Positions 28,173 to 37,529 of a stretch of DNA of 64,000 nt are shown piece by piece. This DNA comes from CAYMUR01 sp964393615 (GTDB taxonomy: Bacteria > Planctomycetota > Planctomycetia > Pirellulales > Pirellulaceae). The stretch lies in contig CAYMUR010000009.1 in assembly GCA_964393615.1 (NCBI GenBank), forward strand, positions 34,624 to 98,623, in the 5' to 3' direction. The notes below the pieces were generated by a model. The model ran no database searches and was not told the origin of the DNA. It saw only the letters and a program-made list of their open reading frames with translations. Within the stretch, counting starts at the first letter, position 1. Each line of letters begins with the position of its first letter. A program made the translations under genes and the position numbers.

Positions 28173-29423
28173 ATGAATTCCTCTCTGCCAATCGTCACAG
28201 ACAACGTGGCCCCTTTACTGGATCAGGCACTTGATGCCGGACAAGGCCTGTTGCGGCTGCTACCCACTTGGGTTCCGCGCAGTTTCCTGCACCCCGGTCA
28301 CCGCTTAAAGTTAGCGCCGGGAGATTATTATGCCTACGGTGCATCGCGTGGTGGTATTGACGAACGCTGGTTTGGCAGTGCTACCGAAGCGGCCAATGAA
28401 GGCCGTTTGCCCGACGAGGGATTGAGTTATATCACGTTTGAAAACCAACGTTTCACGTTACGTGATGCGGTTAGCGAAAAAGGCCCGCAACTCATCGGCC
28501 AACCCATGTACAGTGAATACCAACGTTGGCCCGTTTATTCTAAATTTTTTGACAACATGGGCCATATTCCACACCATATGCACCAGTCGATGAATGATGC
28601 TGCATTAGTTGGCCAAGAAGGCAAACCGGAAGCATACTATTTCCCCCCACAACTTAATAATGTGGATAACAACTTCGCTTACACATTTATGGGGCTTGAA
28701 CCAGGAACGACAAAATCTCAGGTTAGGCGCTGTCTGGAAAACTGGAATCGCGGCGACAACGGTATTCTAGATCTCACCAGGGCATATCGTTTAAAACGTG
28801 GCACGGGATGGATGATTCCGCCCGGCGTTCTCCATGCACCGGGTTCACTACTCACTTACGAACCGCAGTGGGGTAGTGACGTTTTTGGCATGTTTCAATC
28901 GTTGGTCGAAGGCCGTGAAGTTCCCTGGTCTCTGTTAGTCAAAGACGTTCCGTCAGATAAACACAATGACTTGGATTTTATAGTCGATCAGCTCGACTGG
29001 GAGCAGAACGTGGATACGCACTTCAAAGATCACCACTATGTCGAACCAATCGTTGATCCCCAGCGATCTGGAGACGGCTACGTTGATCGGTGGATAACTT
29101 ATGGCCAATTCGACGGGAAGCAGCTATTTTCTGCCAAGGAATTAACTCTTGAACCAGGCGCTCGTTGTACCCTCCAAGACCCTGGTGCCAGCGGTTGGAT
29201 TACCGTCCAAGGCTCTGGACACATCGGCCCACTCCCGCTGCAAACTCCCGCCATGATCCATTTTGGCCAAGCCACCGAAGATGAAGTGTTTATCAGCCAC
29301 GAAGCTGCCACGAGGGGCATCGAACTGGAGAACACGGGGAGTGAACCGCTCGTAGGCCTGCGGTACTTCGGACCAGACGTTCATCAAGACATGCCCACGA
29401 TTGGTGACCATCCAAAGGATTAA
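28173..29423 (+). CDS. Cupin-domain protein related to mannose-6-phosphate isomerase
   Basis: This 416-residue protein has two cupin-like halves. Possible metal-binding motifs are HIPHHMHQS in the first half and PPGVLHAPGSLL in the middle, both of which resemble the metal site of type I phosphomannose isomerases and related cupins. The second half (LEPGARCTLQDPGASGWITVQGSG) forms another jelly roll. There is no signal peptide, so it is cytoplasmic. It sits 56 bp before lutA on the same strand and may be the first gene of that operon. The substrate is unknown; sugar isomerisation is inferred from fold only. Confidence 0.7.
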   Translation: MNSSLPIVTDNVAPLLDQALDAGQGLLRLLPTWVPRSFLHPGHRLKLAPGDYYAYGASRGGIDERWFGSATEAANEGRLPDEGLSYITFENQRFTLRDAVSEKGPQLIGQPMYSEYQRWPVYSKFFDNMGHIPHHMHQSMNDAALVGQEGKPEAYYFPPQLNNVDNNFAYTFMGLEPGTTKSQVRRCLENWNRGDNGILDLTRAYRLKRGTGWMIPPGVLHAPGSLLTYEPQWGSDVFGMFQSLVEGREVPWSLLVKDVPSDKHNDLDFIVDQLDWEQNVDTHFKDHHYVEPIVDPQRSGDGYVDRWITYGQFDGKQLFSAKELTLEPGARCTLQDPGASGWITVQGSGHIGPLPLQTPAMIHFGQATEDEVFISHEAATRGIELENTGSEPLVGLRYFGPDVHQDMPTIGDHPKD

Positions 29424-29479
29424 ACAAGGAGTCACACCAAAGAATTTCACACTTTTTCACCAGAACAATCTAATTACCC

Positions 29480-30235
29480 ATGAATCGAGTTGGACTGTTT
29501 ATCCCCTGCTATGTGGATCAATTATTTCCCCACGTCGGCGTGGCAACGGTCAAGTTGCTCGAGCGTTTTGACATTTCCGTCGAATTCCCCGGTACACCGA
29601 CTTGCTGTGGGCAGCCAATGGCCAACACAGGTTGTACAGAAGATGCGGCTCCCCTCGCCAAACAGTTTTTAGAAACTTTCCAGGCCTATGACCATGTCAT
29701 CTGTCCTTCTGGGAGTTGTACGTCCATGATACGACATCACTATGGTGACTATCTGGCCGACCGTTCGGAATTTGAACGTCTACGTCATAACACCTATGAA
29801 TTGTGTGAGTTCCTCACCGATGTGTTAAAAATTGACCGTATGGAAGGTACTTTTCCGCACCGAGTCGGAATCCACCAGAGCTGTCATGGCCAGCGGGAAC
29901 TGCGCCTCACCCAGTCCAGCGAACGGGTTGGCCCAGCATTTAGTAAAATTCGTCCATTACTGGAATCCCTGGATGGAATCCATTTGACGGAATTGTCACG
30001 GGTCGATGAATGTTGCGGTTTTGGCGGCACGTTTGCCGTCAGTGAAGAAGCCATTTCGTGTAGGATGGGTAACGACCGTATTGAAGATCACGAAACAGCC
30101 GGTACAGAAATTCTAACGGGAGTCGATATGTCGTGCTTGATGCATCTCGACGGATTGATGCGCCGGCAAAACAAACCAATTCGCGTTATGCATATCGCCG
30201 AAATCCTGACCAGCAGCGAAAAGGTAGGCCGATGA
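29480..30235 (+). CDS. lutA: LutA/YkgE-type L-lactate oxidation subunit (cysteine-rich CCG domain protein)
   Basis: This 251-residue protein has two CCG-type cysteine-rich modules: IPCYVDQLFP...TCCGQPMANTG at the N-terminus and HQSCHGQRELRL...DECCGFGGTFAV in the C-terminal half. These bind Fe-S clusters in the heterodisulfide-reductase-like family. LutA works with LutB and LutC in the LutABC complex, which oxidises L-lactate to pyruvate in Bacillus and others. The stop overlaps the lutB start as ATGA (30232-30235), so the two are translationally coupled. Confidence 0.92.
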   Translation: MNRVGLFIPCYVDQLFPHVGVATVKLLERFDISVEFPGTPTCCGQPMANTGCTEDAAPLAKQFLETFQAYDHVICPSGSCTSMIRHHYGDYLADRSEFERLRHNTYELCEFLTDVLKIDRMEGTFPHRVGIHQSCHGQRELRLTQSSERVGPAFSKIRPLLESLDGIHLTELSRVDECCGFGGTFAVSEEAISCRMGNDRIEDHETAGTEILTGVDMSCLMHLDGLMRRQNKPIRVMHIAEILTSSEKVGR

Positions 30236-31599
30236 ACCATGCTCAACAAGCCGCCAGGTTTGTTGCAGACGAAAATCGCGCTCGGTGGCACAATGAGTCG
30301 GTTTGGTCAATGCGACATAATCGTGATTTATCAATCACTTCCATCGAAGACTGGGAAATTCTCCGCGAACGCGCATCGCAAATCAAAGGGCACATGTTGT
30401 CCAAACTGGCCGATTATCTGGAACAGTTTGAATCTGCAGCTGAACAACTCGGTGCCCATGTGCACTGGGCAAGTCATGCCGAGCAACACAACCAAATCGT
30501 AGGCCAAATTCTTGAGCAGCACCAGGCACGCCACGTGGTAAAAAGCAAATCGATGCTGACCGAGGAATGTGGCTTGAACCATTTCCTGCACGAGACTGGC
30601 GTGCAGGTCGTCGACACCGACTTGGGAGAACGAATTGTACAACTGCGTGTCGAGGCTCCCCGCCACATCATTGCTCCGGCAATCCACATTCAACGTCATG
30701 AAATTGCCGAGTTATTTCACGAACATTTGGGAACGCCTGCTGAAGCAAATGCACCAAACCAGTTAGTACAAGCAGCCCGACATTCACTACGCGACTCCTT
30801 CCTGCAAGCAGACGCAGCCATTACTGGTGTCAATTTTGCTATCGCCGAAACCGGGGGAGTCGTTGTCTGTACCAACGAGGGCAATGCTGACATGGGAACC
30901 AGCATGCCAGGTTTACACATTGCTTGCATGGGGATTGAAAAAGTCATCCCGCGCACGAAGGATCTAGGAGTGTTCCTACGCCTATTGGCACGATCCTCTA
31001 CTGGGCAACCCATTACGGTCTACTCGTCACACTTTCACGGACCTAAACCAGACGGTGAACTGCATATCGTCATCGTCGACAATGGACGCACAAAAATTCT
31101 GGGCCAAGACACCTTTCGAAGTTCACTGCAATGCATCCGTTGCGGAGCCTGTTTGAACACCTGCCCTGTCTATCGCCGCAGCGGTGGTTACAGTTACGGC
31201 TATACGATACCGGGTCCGATCGGATCAGTCTTGGCTCCATCACGTGACCTGAAACAGTTTTCCACCTTGCCTTTTGCCTCCAGTCTTTGCGGGTCGTGCA
31301 CGGATGTCTGTCCCGTCAAAATTGATTTACACCATCAATTGCTTGCATGGCGCAAAGAAATCGCAACCGCACGAGTTCTACCCTGGACCAAACGGATGGC
31401 CATGAAAATAGCAGGGCAAATTCTTGGTCAGCCATGGCTCTACCGCCTTTTCGGAAAAATGGCTCGGCTGGTCATGCCTCGCTTACCGAGATGGGTACTT
31501 TACCACCGCTGGAACGCCTGGGGAAAACAACGAGAACTGCCAGAATGGCCTCAGGAAAGTTTTCACGACTGGTATCAAAGGGAACGCCGTGACAAATAA
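30232..31599 (+). CDS. lutB: LutB/YkgF-type iron-sulfur subunit of lactate utilization complex
   Basis: This 455-residue protein starts at the ATG that overlaps the lutA stop. The N-terminal two thirds is the LUD domain (ETGGVVVCTNEGNADM, a conserved nucleotide- or substrate-binding region). Two ferredoxin-like [4Fe-4S] motifs follow: CIRCGACLNTCPVY near residues 302-315 and CGSCTDVCPV near 350. The C-terminus contains the usual Trp-rich tail. The protein transfers electrons from lactate, probably to quinone. The order lutA-lutB-lutC is the standard one. The stop overlaps the lutC start by 11 bp. Confidence 0.92.
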   Translation: MNHAQQAARFVADENRARWHNESVWSMRHNRDLSITSIEDWEILRERASQIKGHMLSKLADYLEQFESAAEQLGAHVHWASHAEQHNQIVGQILEQHQARHVVKSKSMLTEECGLNHFLHETGVQVVDTDLGERIVQLRVEAPRHIIAPAIHIQRHEIAELFHEHLGTPAEANAPNQLVQAARHSLRDSFLQADAAITGVNFAIAETGGVVVCTNEGNADMGTSMPGLHIACMGIEKVIPRTKDLGVFLRLLARSSTGQPITVYSSHFHGPKPDGELHIVIVDNGRTKILGQDTFRSSLQCIRCGACLNTCPVYRRSGGYSYGYTIPGPIGSVLAPSRDLKQFSTLPFASSLCGSCTDVCPVKIDLHHQLLAWRKEIATARVLPWTKRMAMKIAGQILGQPWLYRLFGKMARLVMPRLPRWVLYHRWNAWGKQRELPEWPQESFHDWYQRERRDK

Positions 31600-32215
31600 T
31601 TCAGAAAATCGAAGTGCGATTCTTGGTGCCATCCGTCGGCATACCATTCCCCCAGTCAAACAACCTGAACTGGCCAACCTCGGCCTGCACTATGACGATC
31701 CAATCGCACAATTCCACCAGGTATTGGAACACATTGGCGGTACGATGGTACGAGTGACAGATCGCTCACAACTAGCGGTGGCGATTTGTGAATTGGAGGT
31801 ATACAAACACGCCAAAAATATTGCTTGCTGTTTAACGGATACTCTCCTGGGGAATGTGGACCTGGACCAAGTCAATGATCCGCGCGATCTGAACACCTTG
31901 GACCTGGCAATTCTTCCGGGAGAATTTGCCGTTGCCGAAAATGCAGCTGTTTGGGTCACCGATCAAGATATCAAACACCGTGTCGTATACGTCATCGCAG
32001 AACACCTGGTCCTGGTCGTCGACGCAAACCAGCTGGTCCACAACATGCATGACGCCTACGATCGTCTACAATTCGACCATGCCAGCNNNNNNNNNNCGTT
32101 TATCGCTGGCCCATCAAAAACAGCAGATATCGCTGGACAACTGGTAAAAGGGGCCCAGGGTGCTCGCAGTCTACACGTCGTCCTGGCTGGACCTCTATCG
32201 ACAAAAACAGTGTGA
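31589..32215 (+). CDS. lutC: LutC/YkgG-type lactate utilization protein, with a 10-base assembly gap
   Basis: The product is 208 residues from a GTG at 31589 inside the lutB end. It is a LUD-domain protein containing ILPGEFAVAENAAVWVTD and, near the C-terminus, FIAGPSKTADIAGQLVKGAQG, the conserved LutC signature. Ten N at 32087-32096 replace a few codons just before FIAGPS. Sequence on both sides belongs to the same family and the frame is kept, so the gene is probably intact. It completes the LutABC complex for lactate oxidation. Confidence 0.9.
   Translation: MTNNSENRSAILGAIRRHTIPPVKQPELANLGLHYDDPIAQFHQVLEHIGGTMVRVTDRSQLAVAICELEVYKHAKNIACCLTDTLLGNVDLDQVNDPRDLNTLDLAILPGEFAVAENAAVWVTDQDIKHRVVYVIAEHLVLVVDANQLVHNMHDAYDRLQFDHASXXXXFIAGPSKTADIAGQLVKGAQGARSLHVVLAGPLSTKTV
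32087..32096. other. Assembly gap (10 N)
   Basis: A run of exactly ten N inside lutC marks a scaffold join. The true gap length is unknown; the reading frame is consistent on both sides. Confidence 0.98.
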
Positions 32216-32828
32216 GGTGGCACTTCAACGCGTTTCCGCTCCATCTCCCAAAGCAGTATTTAGAATCTGCAGCAAAAACCAAACCACACACCCTCGCCAC
32301 GATACAGAACAACCAAGTCAACCCTGTGCCAAAACCAAGGAAAACAGCAACACAAAAGACGCTATTATTCGTCCCCACTCTTGTGGGCCATCCTGCTGGT
32401 ATTCCAACAGAACACCAATTCAAGTGACGAACTTTGGTCATGGCCATGGAGAGGTTTCTACCAGGTGTTCGAGAACCTGAAAAAATAACGAAAGGACCGG
32501 GATTGCATGCCAAAACTCGGCCGGCTTGTACAAGAGTATTTCCGTGAACCGTTCCGTTTTTTAGTTATTTTTTCATCCGTTTGATCTCCGTCCACAGCAT
32601 CGCTCTCCATTTTTAAGTAGCGGTTGACTTGGTTTGGCTGTCCCCCGCTCGCCTTATACGTCCAAATTCACTACAACTCCCTATACTAGATCGGCTTGGT
32701 ATTCCATGCACCATGCTCATCTTCCCCTGGTCGTCCTGGCCAATTCGAGGTGGATTTAGCAGATTGCCACGTTGCCCAGACTGATTTTGGATATTAATGC
32801 TCGATTGATAGACAGAGGAAACGCCGTT
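32216..32828. other. Intergenic region, nothing recognised
   Basis: These 613 bp between lutC and the SDR gene, both on the plus strand, hold no recognisable gene. Short frames on both strands lack family resemblance. Confidence 0.5.
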
Positions 32829-33683
32829 ATGCAAAAACACACGGAAATGGCAACAGGAACTCAAAACTCTGGACAGCATTTAAAAGGTCGCGTGGCTGTC
32901 GTCACAGGTGCAAGTCTAGGCATTGGCCGCGCTACGGCCATTGCCCTGGGACGTGCTGGCGCCAAGGTTGTCGTCAACTATCGATCACATGCCAAAGCGG
33001 CAGACGAAGTAATTCACGAAATTGAACAAGCCGGTTCCCAAGCAATTAAGTACCAAGCAGACGTCGCCGACCAGGCAGCGGTTGAAGAAATGATTGCAAC
33101 GACTACCAACGAGTTTGGTGGACTGGACATCGCGATCAGCAACGCAGCTTATAGCGACCGGGAACCTTTCCACACTGCGAACATGGATGGTTTTCACAGA
33201 ACGGTTAATGTCACGATGTGGGGTGCCTTTCATTTACTGAGATCTGCAACTCAACAAATGATAAGCCAAGGAAAAGGGGGAAATATTGTGATTGTCAGCT
33301 CACCATTGGCGTTTGTTGCCTTTCCCAATTCCATGGCATACAACATGTCCAAAGCCGCTTTGGAACAGATGGTCAAGACAGCGGCATTAGAAGTGGCCGA
33401 ACATCAAATTCGTGTTAATTCAATCCAACCGGGTTGGATCGACACACCGGGAGAACGCAAATTCGCTAGTGAAGCAGAACTGGAAACCGAATCTCAAAAG
33501 ATACCAGCCGGACGTTTGGGAACGTCCGATGAAATGGCGGCCGGCATCATGTTCTTGTGTGATCCGGCACATACTTACATGACCGGAGCAACTCTGCTCA
33601 TGGACGGTGGAATCAGCTTACCGTGGTGGGCCCAAAGATCTAACCAACCGGCAGAATCCCATCACGCGGCAGCGGAAAATTGA
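32829..33683 (+). CDS. Short-chain dehydrogenase/reductase (glucose 1-dehydrogenase-like)
   Basis: The product is 284 residues from the ATG at 32829. The Rossmann motif is TGASLGIG, followed by NYRSHAKAA, which suits NADP(H) or dual specificity because an Arg follows the second strand. The catalytic set is Asn in the IAISNAAY strand, Ser in VIVSSPLAF, and Tyr-Lys in YNMSKAAL. The PGWIDTPGE and TGATLLMDGG segments are typical of classical SDRs. Members oxidise sugars or sugar alcohols. Its position among sugar-catabolic genes suggests oxidation of an aldose, but the substrate is not determined. Confidence 0.88.
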   Translation: MQKHTEMATGTQNSGQHLKGRVAVVTGASLGIGRATAIALGRAGAKVVVNYRSHAKAADEVIHEIEQAGSQAIKYQADVADQAAVEEMIATTTNEFGGLDIAISNAAYSDREPFHTANMDGFHRTVNVTMWGAFHLLRSATQQMISQGKGGNIVIVSSPLAFVAFPNSMAYNMSKAALEQMVKTAALEVAEHQIRVNSIQPGWIDTPGERKFASEAELETESQKIPAGRLGTSDEMAAGIMFLCDPAHTYMTGATLLMDGGISLPWWAQRSNQPAESHHAAAEN

Positions 33684-33850
33684 AACACTAAAAACGTGGC
33701 CCACAAGTATTGCTTTGTTTCCGTAAAATTATTCCGAATGCAATGAGTTTCATTTGCAAAAGGTATGGCAGGTACACCACGAGTGTCGTACAATAAAAAC
33801 TCCAGCGAATACTGGCTGGTGAACGGTTCAATAGCGCCATTCGAAAAATA

Positions 33851-33882
33851 AATCGGAGCCAACAAGAATAATCGGAGCCAAC
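33851..33882 (+). promoter_or_regulatory. Duplicated ribosome-binding-site block upstream of the Gfo/Idh gene
   Basis: The 13-bp sequence AATCGGAGCCAAC occurs at 33851-33863 and again at 33870-33882, directly before the ATG at 33884. Each copy holds a GGAG Shine-Dalgarno core, and the period is 19 bp. The second copy is at the correct distance (nine bases) for initiation. Confidence 0.75.
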
Positions 33883-33883
33883 C

Positions 33884-35332
33884 ATGAGAGTCCCACGCAG
33901 ACAGGCATTGAAGACGACAGCTATTTCCGCTGGACTGGCCGCCTTGCCATGGTCTTTTTCGACGACAGCATATGGAGCCAACGAACGTATTCGAATGGCG
34001 GTCATTGGATTGAACGGTCGCGGCAGGGCGCATGTAGGAGGTTTTGCAAAAAACCTGGTTGCGTTTTGCGATTGCGACGAGCAGGTCTTGGCCCATAGCA
34101 TCGAATCGTTTGCGACCCGTGAAGGAAGTCGCCCGGTCGACGCCGAAAAGGATTTTCGCCGAATTCTCGATCGTAAAGACATCGATGCCGTGTCGATCGC
34201 CACACCAAATCACACCCATTCCTTGATCGCGATCCTGGCAGCCCAGGCTGGCAAAGATGTCTATGTTGAAAAACCTGTATCACATAACGTGTGGGAAGGT
34301 CGCCAGCTTGTGCACGCGTCACGACAATACAACCGTATCATTCAATGTGGCACCCAGGGTCGATCTAGTACGGCAATCCAACAGGCAGTTCAATTCGTGC
34401 GTGACGGAAAGCTGGGGCAATTAAAATACGTTGTTGGGACGTGTTTTAAACCACGTCCCAGTATCGGCCGATTGACCAAGCCTTTAGAAATCCCCAAAAC
34501 GGTCGATTATGACCTGTGGTGCGGCCCGGCCGCCAAGGTTGATTTATATCGGCCACGATTTCACTATGACTGGCATTGGGATTTCAATACCGGAAATGGA
34601 GACATGGGAAACCAAGGGATTCACCAAATGGACATCGCTCGCTGGTTTCTCAACGTGAATACGCTATCACCGCTAGTGATGAGCATGGGTGGACGTCTTG
34701 GATACGATGATGCTGGAAATACTCCTAACACACAAGTGGTTCTGCACGGGTACGAAACGCCACTGATCTTTGAAACACGGGGGCTGCCGAGTTCCAAAGA
34801 AGCCCAAAAGAACTGGGGAGCTTCCATGGACCGATATCGCGGATCACAGGTCGGAGTCCTTGTCCAATGTGAACAGGGCCACGTTTTGGTATCGAACAAC
34901 TACAATATCGTCGAGGTTTTTGACAACGATGGAAACTTGATCCAAACCTTTCAGGGAAACGGCAATCATTTTGCTAATTTCCTACAGGCTGTTCGCTCAC
35001 GAAAACCGTCCGAATTGAATGCGGAAATTCTCGAAGGTCATTTGTCAAGTGGTTTATGCCACACGGGTAACATTTCACACCGCCTGGGAGACCAGATGTC
35101 TGCTAGTGAAATCTCAGCAGAACTCAGTTCCAATCGTTTATTTACAGATTCTTTTGACCGTTTAGCCAATCACTTGGATGCCAACGAGGTAGACGTTGAA
35201 TCGCCTGCGATTACTTTTGGTGCTCGGTTGACGATGGATCCGGAAACAGAGCGTTTCACGAATCATGACGATGCCAATCGTTTACTGACCCGTGAATATC
35301 GCAAACCGTTTGAAGTCCCTGGACTGGCCTAA
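33884..35332 (+). CDS. Tat-exported Gfo/Idh/MocA family oxidoreductase
   Basis: This 482-residue protein has a Tat signal (VPRRQALKTTAISAG, cleavage near AYG). The Rossmann domain has AVIGLNGRGRAHV, and the conserved EKPVSHNVWEGRQL of the family follows at about residue 130. The C-terminal domain has HWDFNTGNGDMGNQGIHQMD, the typical substrate-side motif of planctomycete secreted Gfo/Idh proteins. Members bind NAD(P) tightly and oxidise or rearrange sugars in the periplasm. It is followed by ThuA-like and isomerase genes on the same strand. Confidence 0.9.
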   Translation: MRVPRRQALKTTAISAGLAALPWSFSTTAYGANERIRMAVIGLNGRGRAHVGGFAKNLVAFCDCDEQVLAHSIESFATREGSRPVDAEKDFRRILDRKDIDAVSIATPNHTHSLIAILAAQAGKDVYVEKPVSHNVWEGRQLVHASRQYNRIIQCGTQGRSSTAIQQAVQFVRDGKLGQLKYVVGTCFKPRPSIGRLTKPLEIPKTVDYDLWCGPAAKVDLYRPRFHYDWHWDFNTGNGDMGNQGIHQMDIARWFLNVNTLSPLVMSMGGRLGYDDAGNTPNTQVVLHGYETPLIFETRGLPSSKEAQKNWGASMDRYRGSQVGVLVQCEQGHVLVSNNYNIVEVFDNDGNLIQTFQGNGNHFANFLQAVRSRKPSELNAEILEGHLSSGLCHTGNISHRLGDQMSASEISAELSSNRLFTDSFDRLANHLDANEVDVESPAITFGARLTMDPETERFTNHDDANRLLTREYRKPFEVPGLA

Positions 35333-35436
35333 TCTCGACTGGCATAATGATGGTGATACCATACAGCCATTGAATACCGGATGGTCACAACTACTGTTTT
35401 TTTTATGATGCGGATCGTACAACGATTCAGTTTGAC

Positions 35437-36501
35437 ATGAAATTTACCATGGAACGAATACCCCACCGTTGGCAAAAACAACACCCCACAACAGTATGGT
35501 TTTTTTTCCTACTGATCTCGATGTGCCCTGCAATCCCTATCTTTGGCAACGACACTTGGGTGGAATTCGAAGGCGATGCGGAAGCGGGACAAGGCAAGCA
35601 CATTGTGTTTGTCACCGGGGATGATGAATACCGGTCGGAAGAGGGTATGCCGATGCTGGCTAAAATCCTGGCCGTACGACATGGTTTCCGTTGTACAGTG
35701 TTGTTTCCTATTCATCCAGAAGACGGAACGATCACTCCAACCTTTCAGAACAACATTCCCGGCACCCAGAAACTGAATGATGCCGATCTAATGGTACTTT
35801 TCACGCGTTTTCGTGAACTGCCCGACGACCAGATGAAACCCATCATTGATTTTTCCAACTCAGGTAAACCAATGATTGGACTGCGGACATCGACGCACGC
35901 TTTTCACTACCAGAAAAACAAAAATAGCGTCTACGCCAAATACACATGGAACAGCCAGAACCCGCCAGGTGGATTTGGCAGGCAAGTCTTTGGAGACACC
36001 TGGGTAAATCACCATGGCAAACATGGTTCGCAAAGCACACGCGGCGTAATTAACGAACGCCTGGCGTCCCATCCTGTCGTAAACGGATGTGGTGACATCT
36101 GGGGCCCCACCGATGTCTACGGGATTGCCCACTTGCCAGCCGAGGCAAAAATCCTGTTGTGGGGCCAAGTGCTCACTGGGATGCGGCCAACGGACGGGCC
36201 AGTCAACGGAGCCCAGAACAATCCCATGATGCCTTTAGCCTGGTTACGTAATTATCAAGGCACAACCGGACAAGTGTCCCGCGTTTTCTGTACCACCATG
36301 GGTGCCTCGGTGGACCTGAAAAGTGCTGGTTTGCGACGGCTACTGGTCAACGCTTGCTATTGGTGCTTGAAGATGGAACATCTCATCCCGGCTGAAGCCA
36401 ATGTCAATCTGGTAGGCACTTATGAACCGAGTTTCTTTGGTTTTGGCACACACAAGAAGGGGGTGAAACCAGCAGACCACGCGTTGCCCACCAGAAATTG
36501 A
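35437..36501 (+). CDS. Secreted ThuA-like domain protein
   Basis: This 354-residue protein has a hydrophobic export segment (residues 20-36) and a ThuA fold resembling class I glutamine amidotransferases: HIVFVTGDDEYRSEEGMPMLA at the start, LMVLFTRFRELP, and GLRTSTHAFHY at the position of the flavodoxin-like nucleophile loop. ThuA proteins are linked to trehalose or sugar utilisation, and planctomycetes have many secreted copies near Gfo/Idh genes. The catalytic mechanism is unknown. It lies between the Tat-exported Gfo/Idh and the sugar isomerase gene and may be co-transcribed with the latter (75 bp gap). Confidence 0.85.
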   Translation: MKFTMERIPHRWQKQHPTTVWFFFLLISMCPAIPIFGNDTWVEFEGDAEAGQGKHIVFVTGDDEYRSEEGMPMLAKILAVRHGFRCTVLFPIHPEDGTITPTFQNNIPGTQKLNDADLMVLFTRFRELPDDQMKPIIDFSNSGKPMIGLRTSTHAFHYQKNKNSVYAKYTWNSQNPPGGFGRQVFGDTWVNHHGKHGSQSTRGVINERLASHPVVNGCGDIWGPTDVYGIAHLPAEAKILLWGQVLTGMRPTDGPVNGAQNNPMMPLAWLRNYQGTTGQVSRVFCTTMGASVDLKSAGLRRLLVNACYWCLKMEHLIPAEANVNLVGTYEPSFFGFGTHKKGVKPADHALPTRN

Positions 36502-36576
36502 TTGATTCATTCCAAAAAGCGGAACGGATTGCCAGTCCGTCTGACTCACTTTTACCAGGACCAAGTTGAAACTTTG

Positions 36577-37401
36577 ATGAAATTCGCCATTTGCAACGAG
36601 ACATTTCAGGATTGGCCTTTTGACAAGGCATTTGCTTTCGCTCACGAATGCGGCTACACGGGTATTGAATTTGCGCCGTTCACGATCAACAAGAATGTGC
36701 GTGAAATCCTACCGGAACAACGACAACAGGTCCGCCAGCAAGTCGAGTCTGTCGGGCTGCAAAGCATTGGCTTACATTGGTTGTTAGCCTTTACCGAAGG
36801 ATATTACCTGACTTCTCCAGATAAAGAGACTCGCACACGGACTGCTGACTATCTGGCCGAACTCGCAAGACTCTGCCATGACCTGGGCGGGGAAGTGCTG
36901 GTCTTAGGTTCTCCGCAACAAAGAAACCTTTTACCCGGAATTTCGCATTCTCAGGCGTTGGAATATGCGGCCGATGTGATTCGTGAAGCCATGCCCGTGT
37001 TCTCCGAATTGGGCACGATGCTGGCTGTCGAACCACTGAGCCCCCAGGAAGGGGACTTCCTGCTAACCGCAGACTCCGGTGTGGAACTTGTCAAACTGGT
37101 GGATTCACCCAATTGCCGCCTGCACCTGGATGTCAAAGCAATGTCCAGTGAGGGTCCACCGATCGACCAGATCATTCGGAAGCATGCAGAATACATGGTC
37201 CATTTTCATGCAAACGATGCCAATTTACGCGGTCCAGGCATGGGGGACATCGATTTCATTCCCATTCTCCAAGCTCTCCACGATGTCGACTACCAGGGCT
37301 GGGTCTCCGTGGAAGTCTTCGACTACGACCCAGGGAGTGAGAGTTTGGCACGGGACAGCATCCAATATCTACAAAACTGTCTGGACAAGATCAAAACGTA
37401 G
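36577..37401 (+). CDS. Sugar phosphate isomerase/epimerase family protein (AP endonuclease 2-type TIM barrel)
   Basis: The product is 274 residues from the ATG at 36577 (MKFAICNETF). Motifs include ECGYTGIEFAPF, GLHWLLAF, MLAVEPLSP (metal-binding Glu), RLHLDVKAM (Asp and His) and VHFHANDAN (His). These form the divalent-metal site of xylose isomerase-like TIM barrels. Members interconvert keto sugars such as tagatose, psicose or inosose. It is downstream of Gfo/Idh and ThuA genes, a common planctomycete sugar-catabolic set. The exact substrate is not determined. Confidence 0.88.
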   Translation: MKFAICNETFQDWPFDKAFAFAHECGYTGIEFAPFTINKNVREILPEQRQQVRQQVESVGLQSIGLHWLLAFTEGYYLTSPDKETRTRTADYLAELARLCHDLGGEVLVLGSPQQRNLLPGISHSQALEYAADVIREAMPVFSELGTMLAVEPLSPQEGDFLLTADSGVELVKLVDSPNCRLHLDVKAMSSEGPPIDQIIRKHAEYMVHFHANDANLRGPGMGDIDFIPILQALHDVDYQGWVSVEVFDYDPGSESLARDSIQYLQNCLDKIKT

Positions 37402-37529
37402 TACCAAGTCCCCAAAGATAGTGTCGTTAAAAAACACGACAACATCGAATCGGTGGGCAGAAAAAGATAACGATGTCGTGCTACGCCCTGCATCACACAG
37501 AGCGTAACAGACGCCGTTTGAAATGACTA

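Noticed and set aside
31424..31588. Upstream extension of lutC
   Set aside because: The extra 55 residues overlap lutB in another frame and do not resemble LutC; GTG at 31589 gives the normal length.
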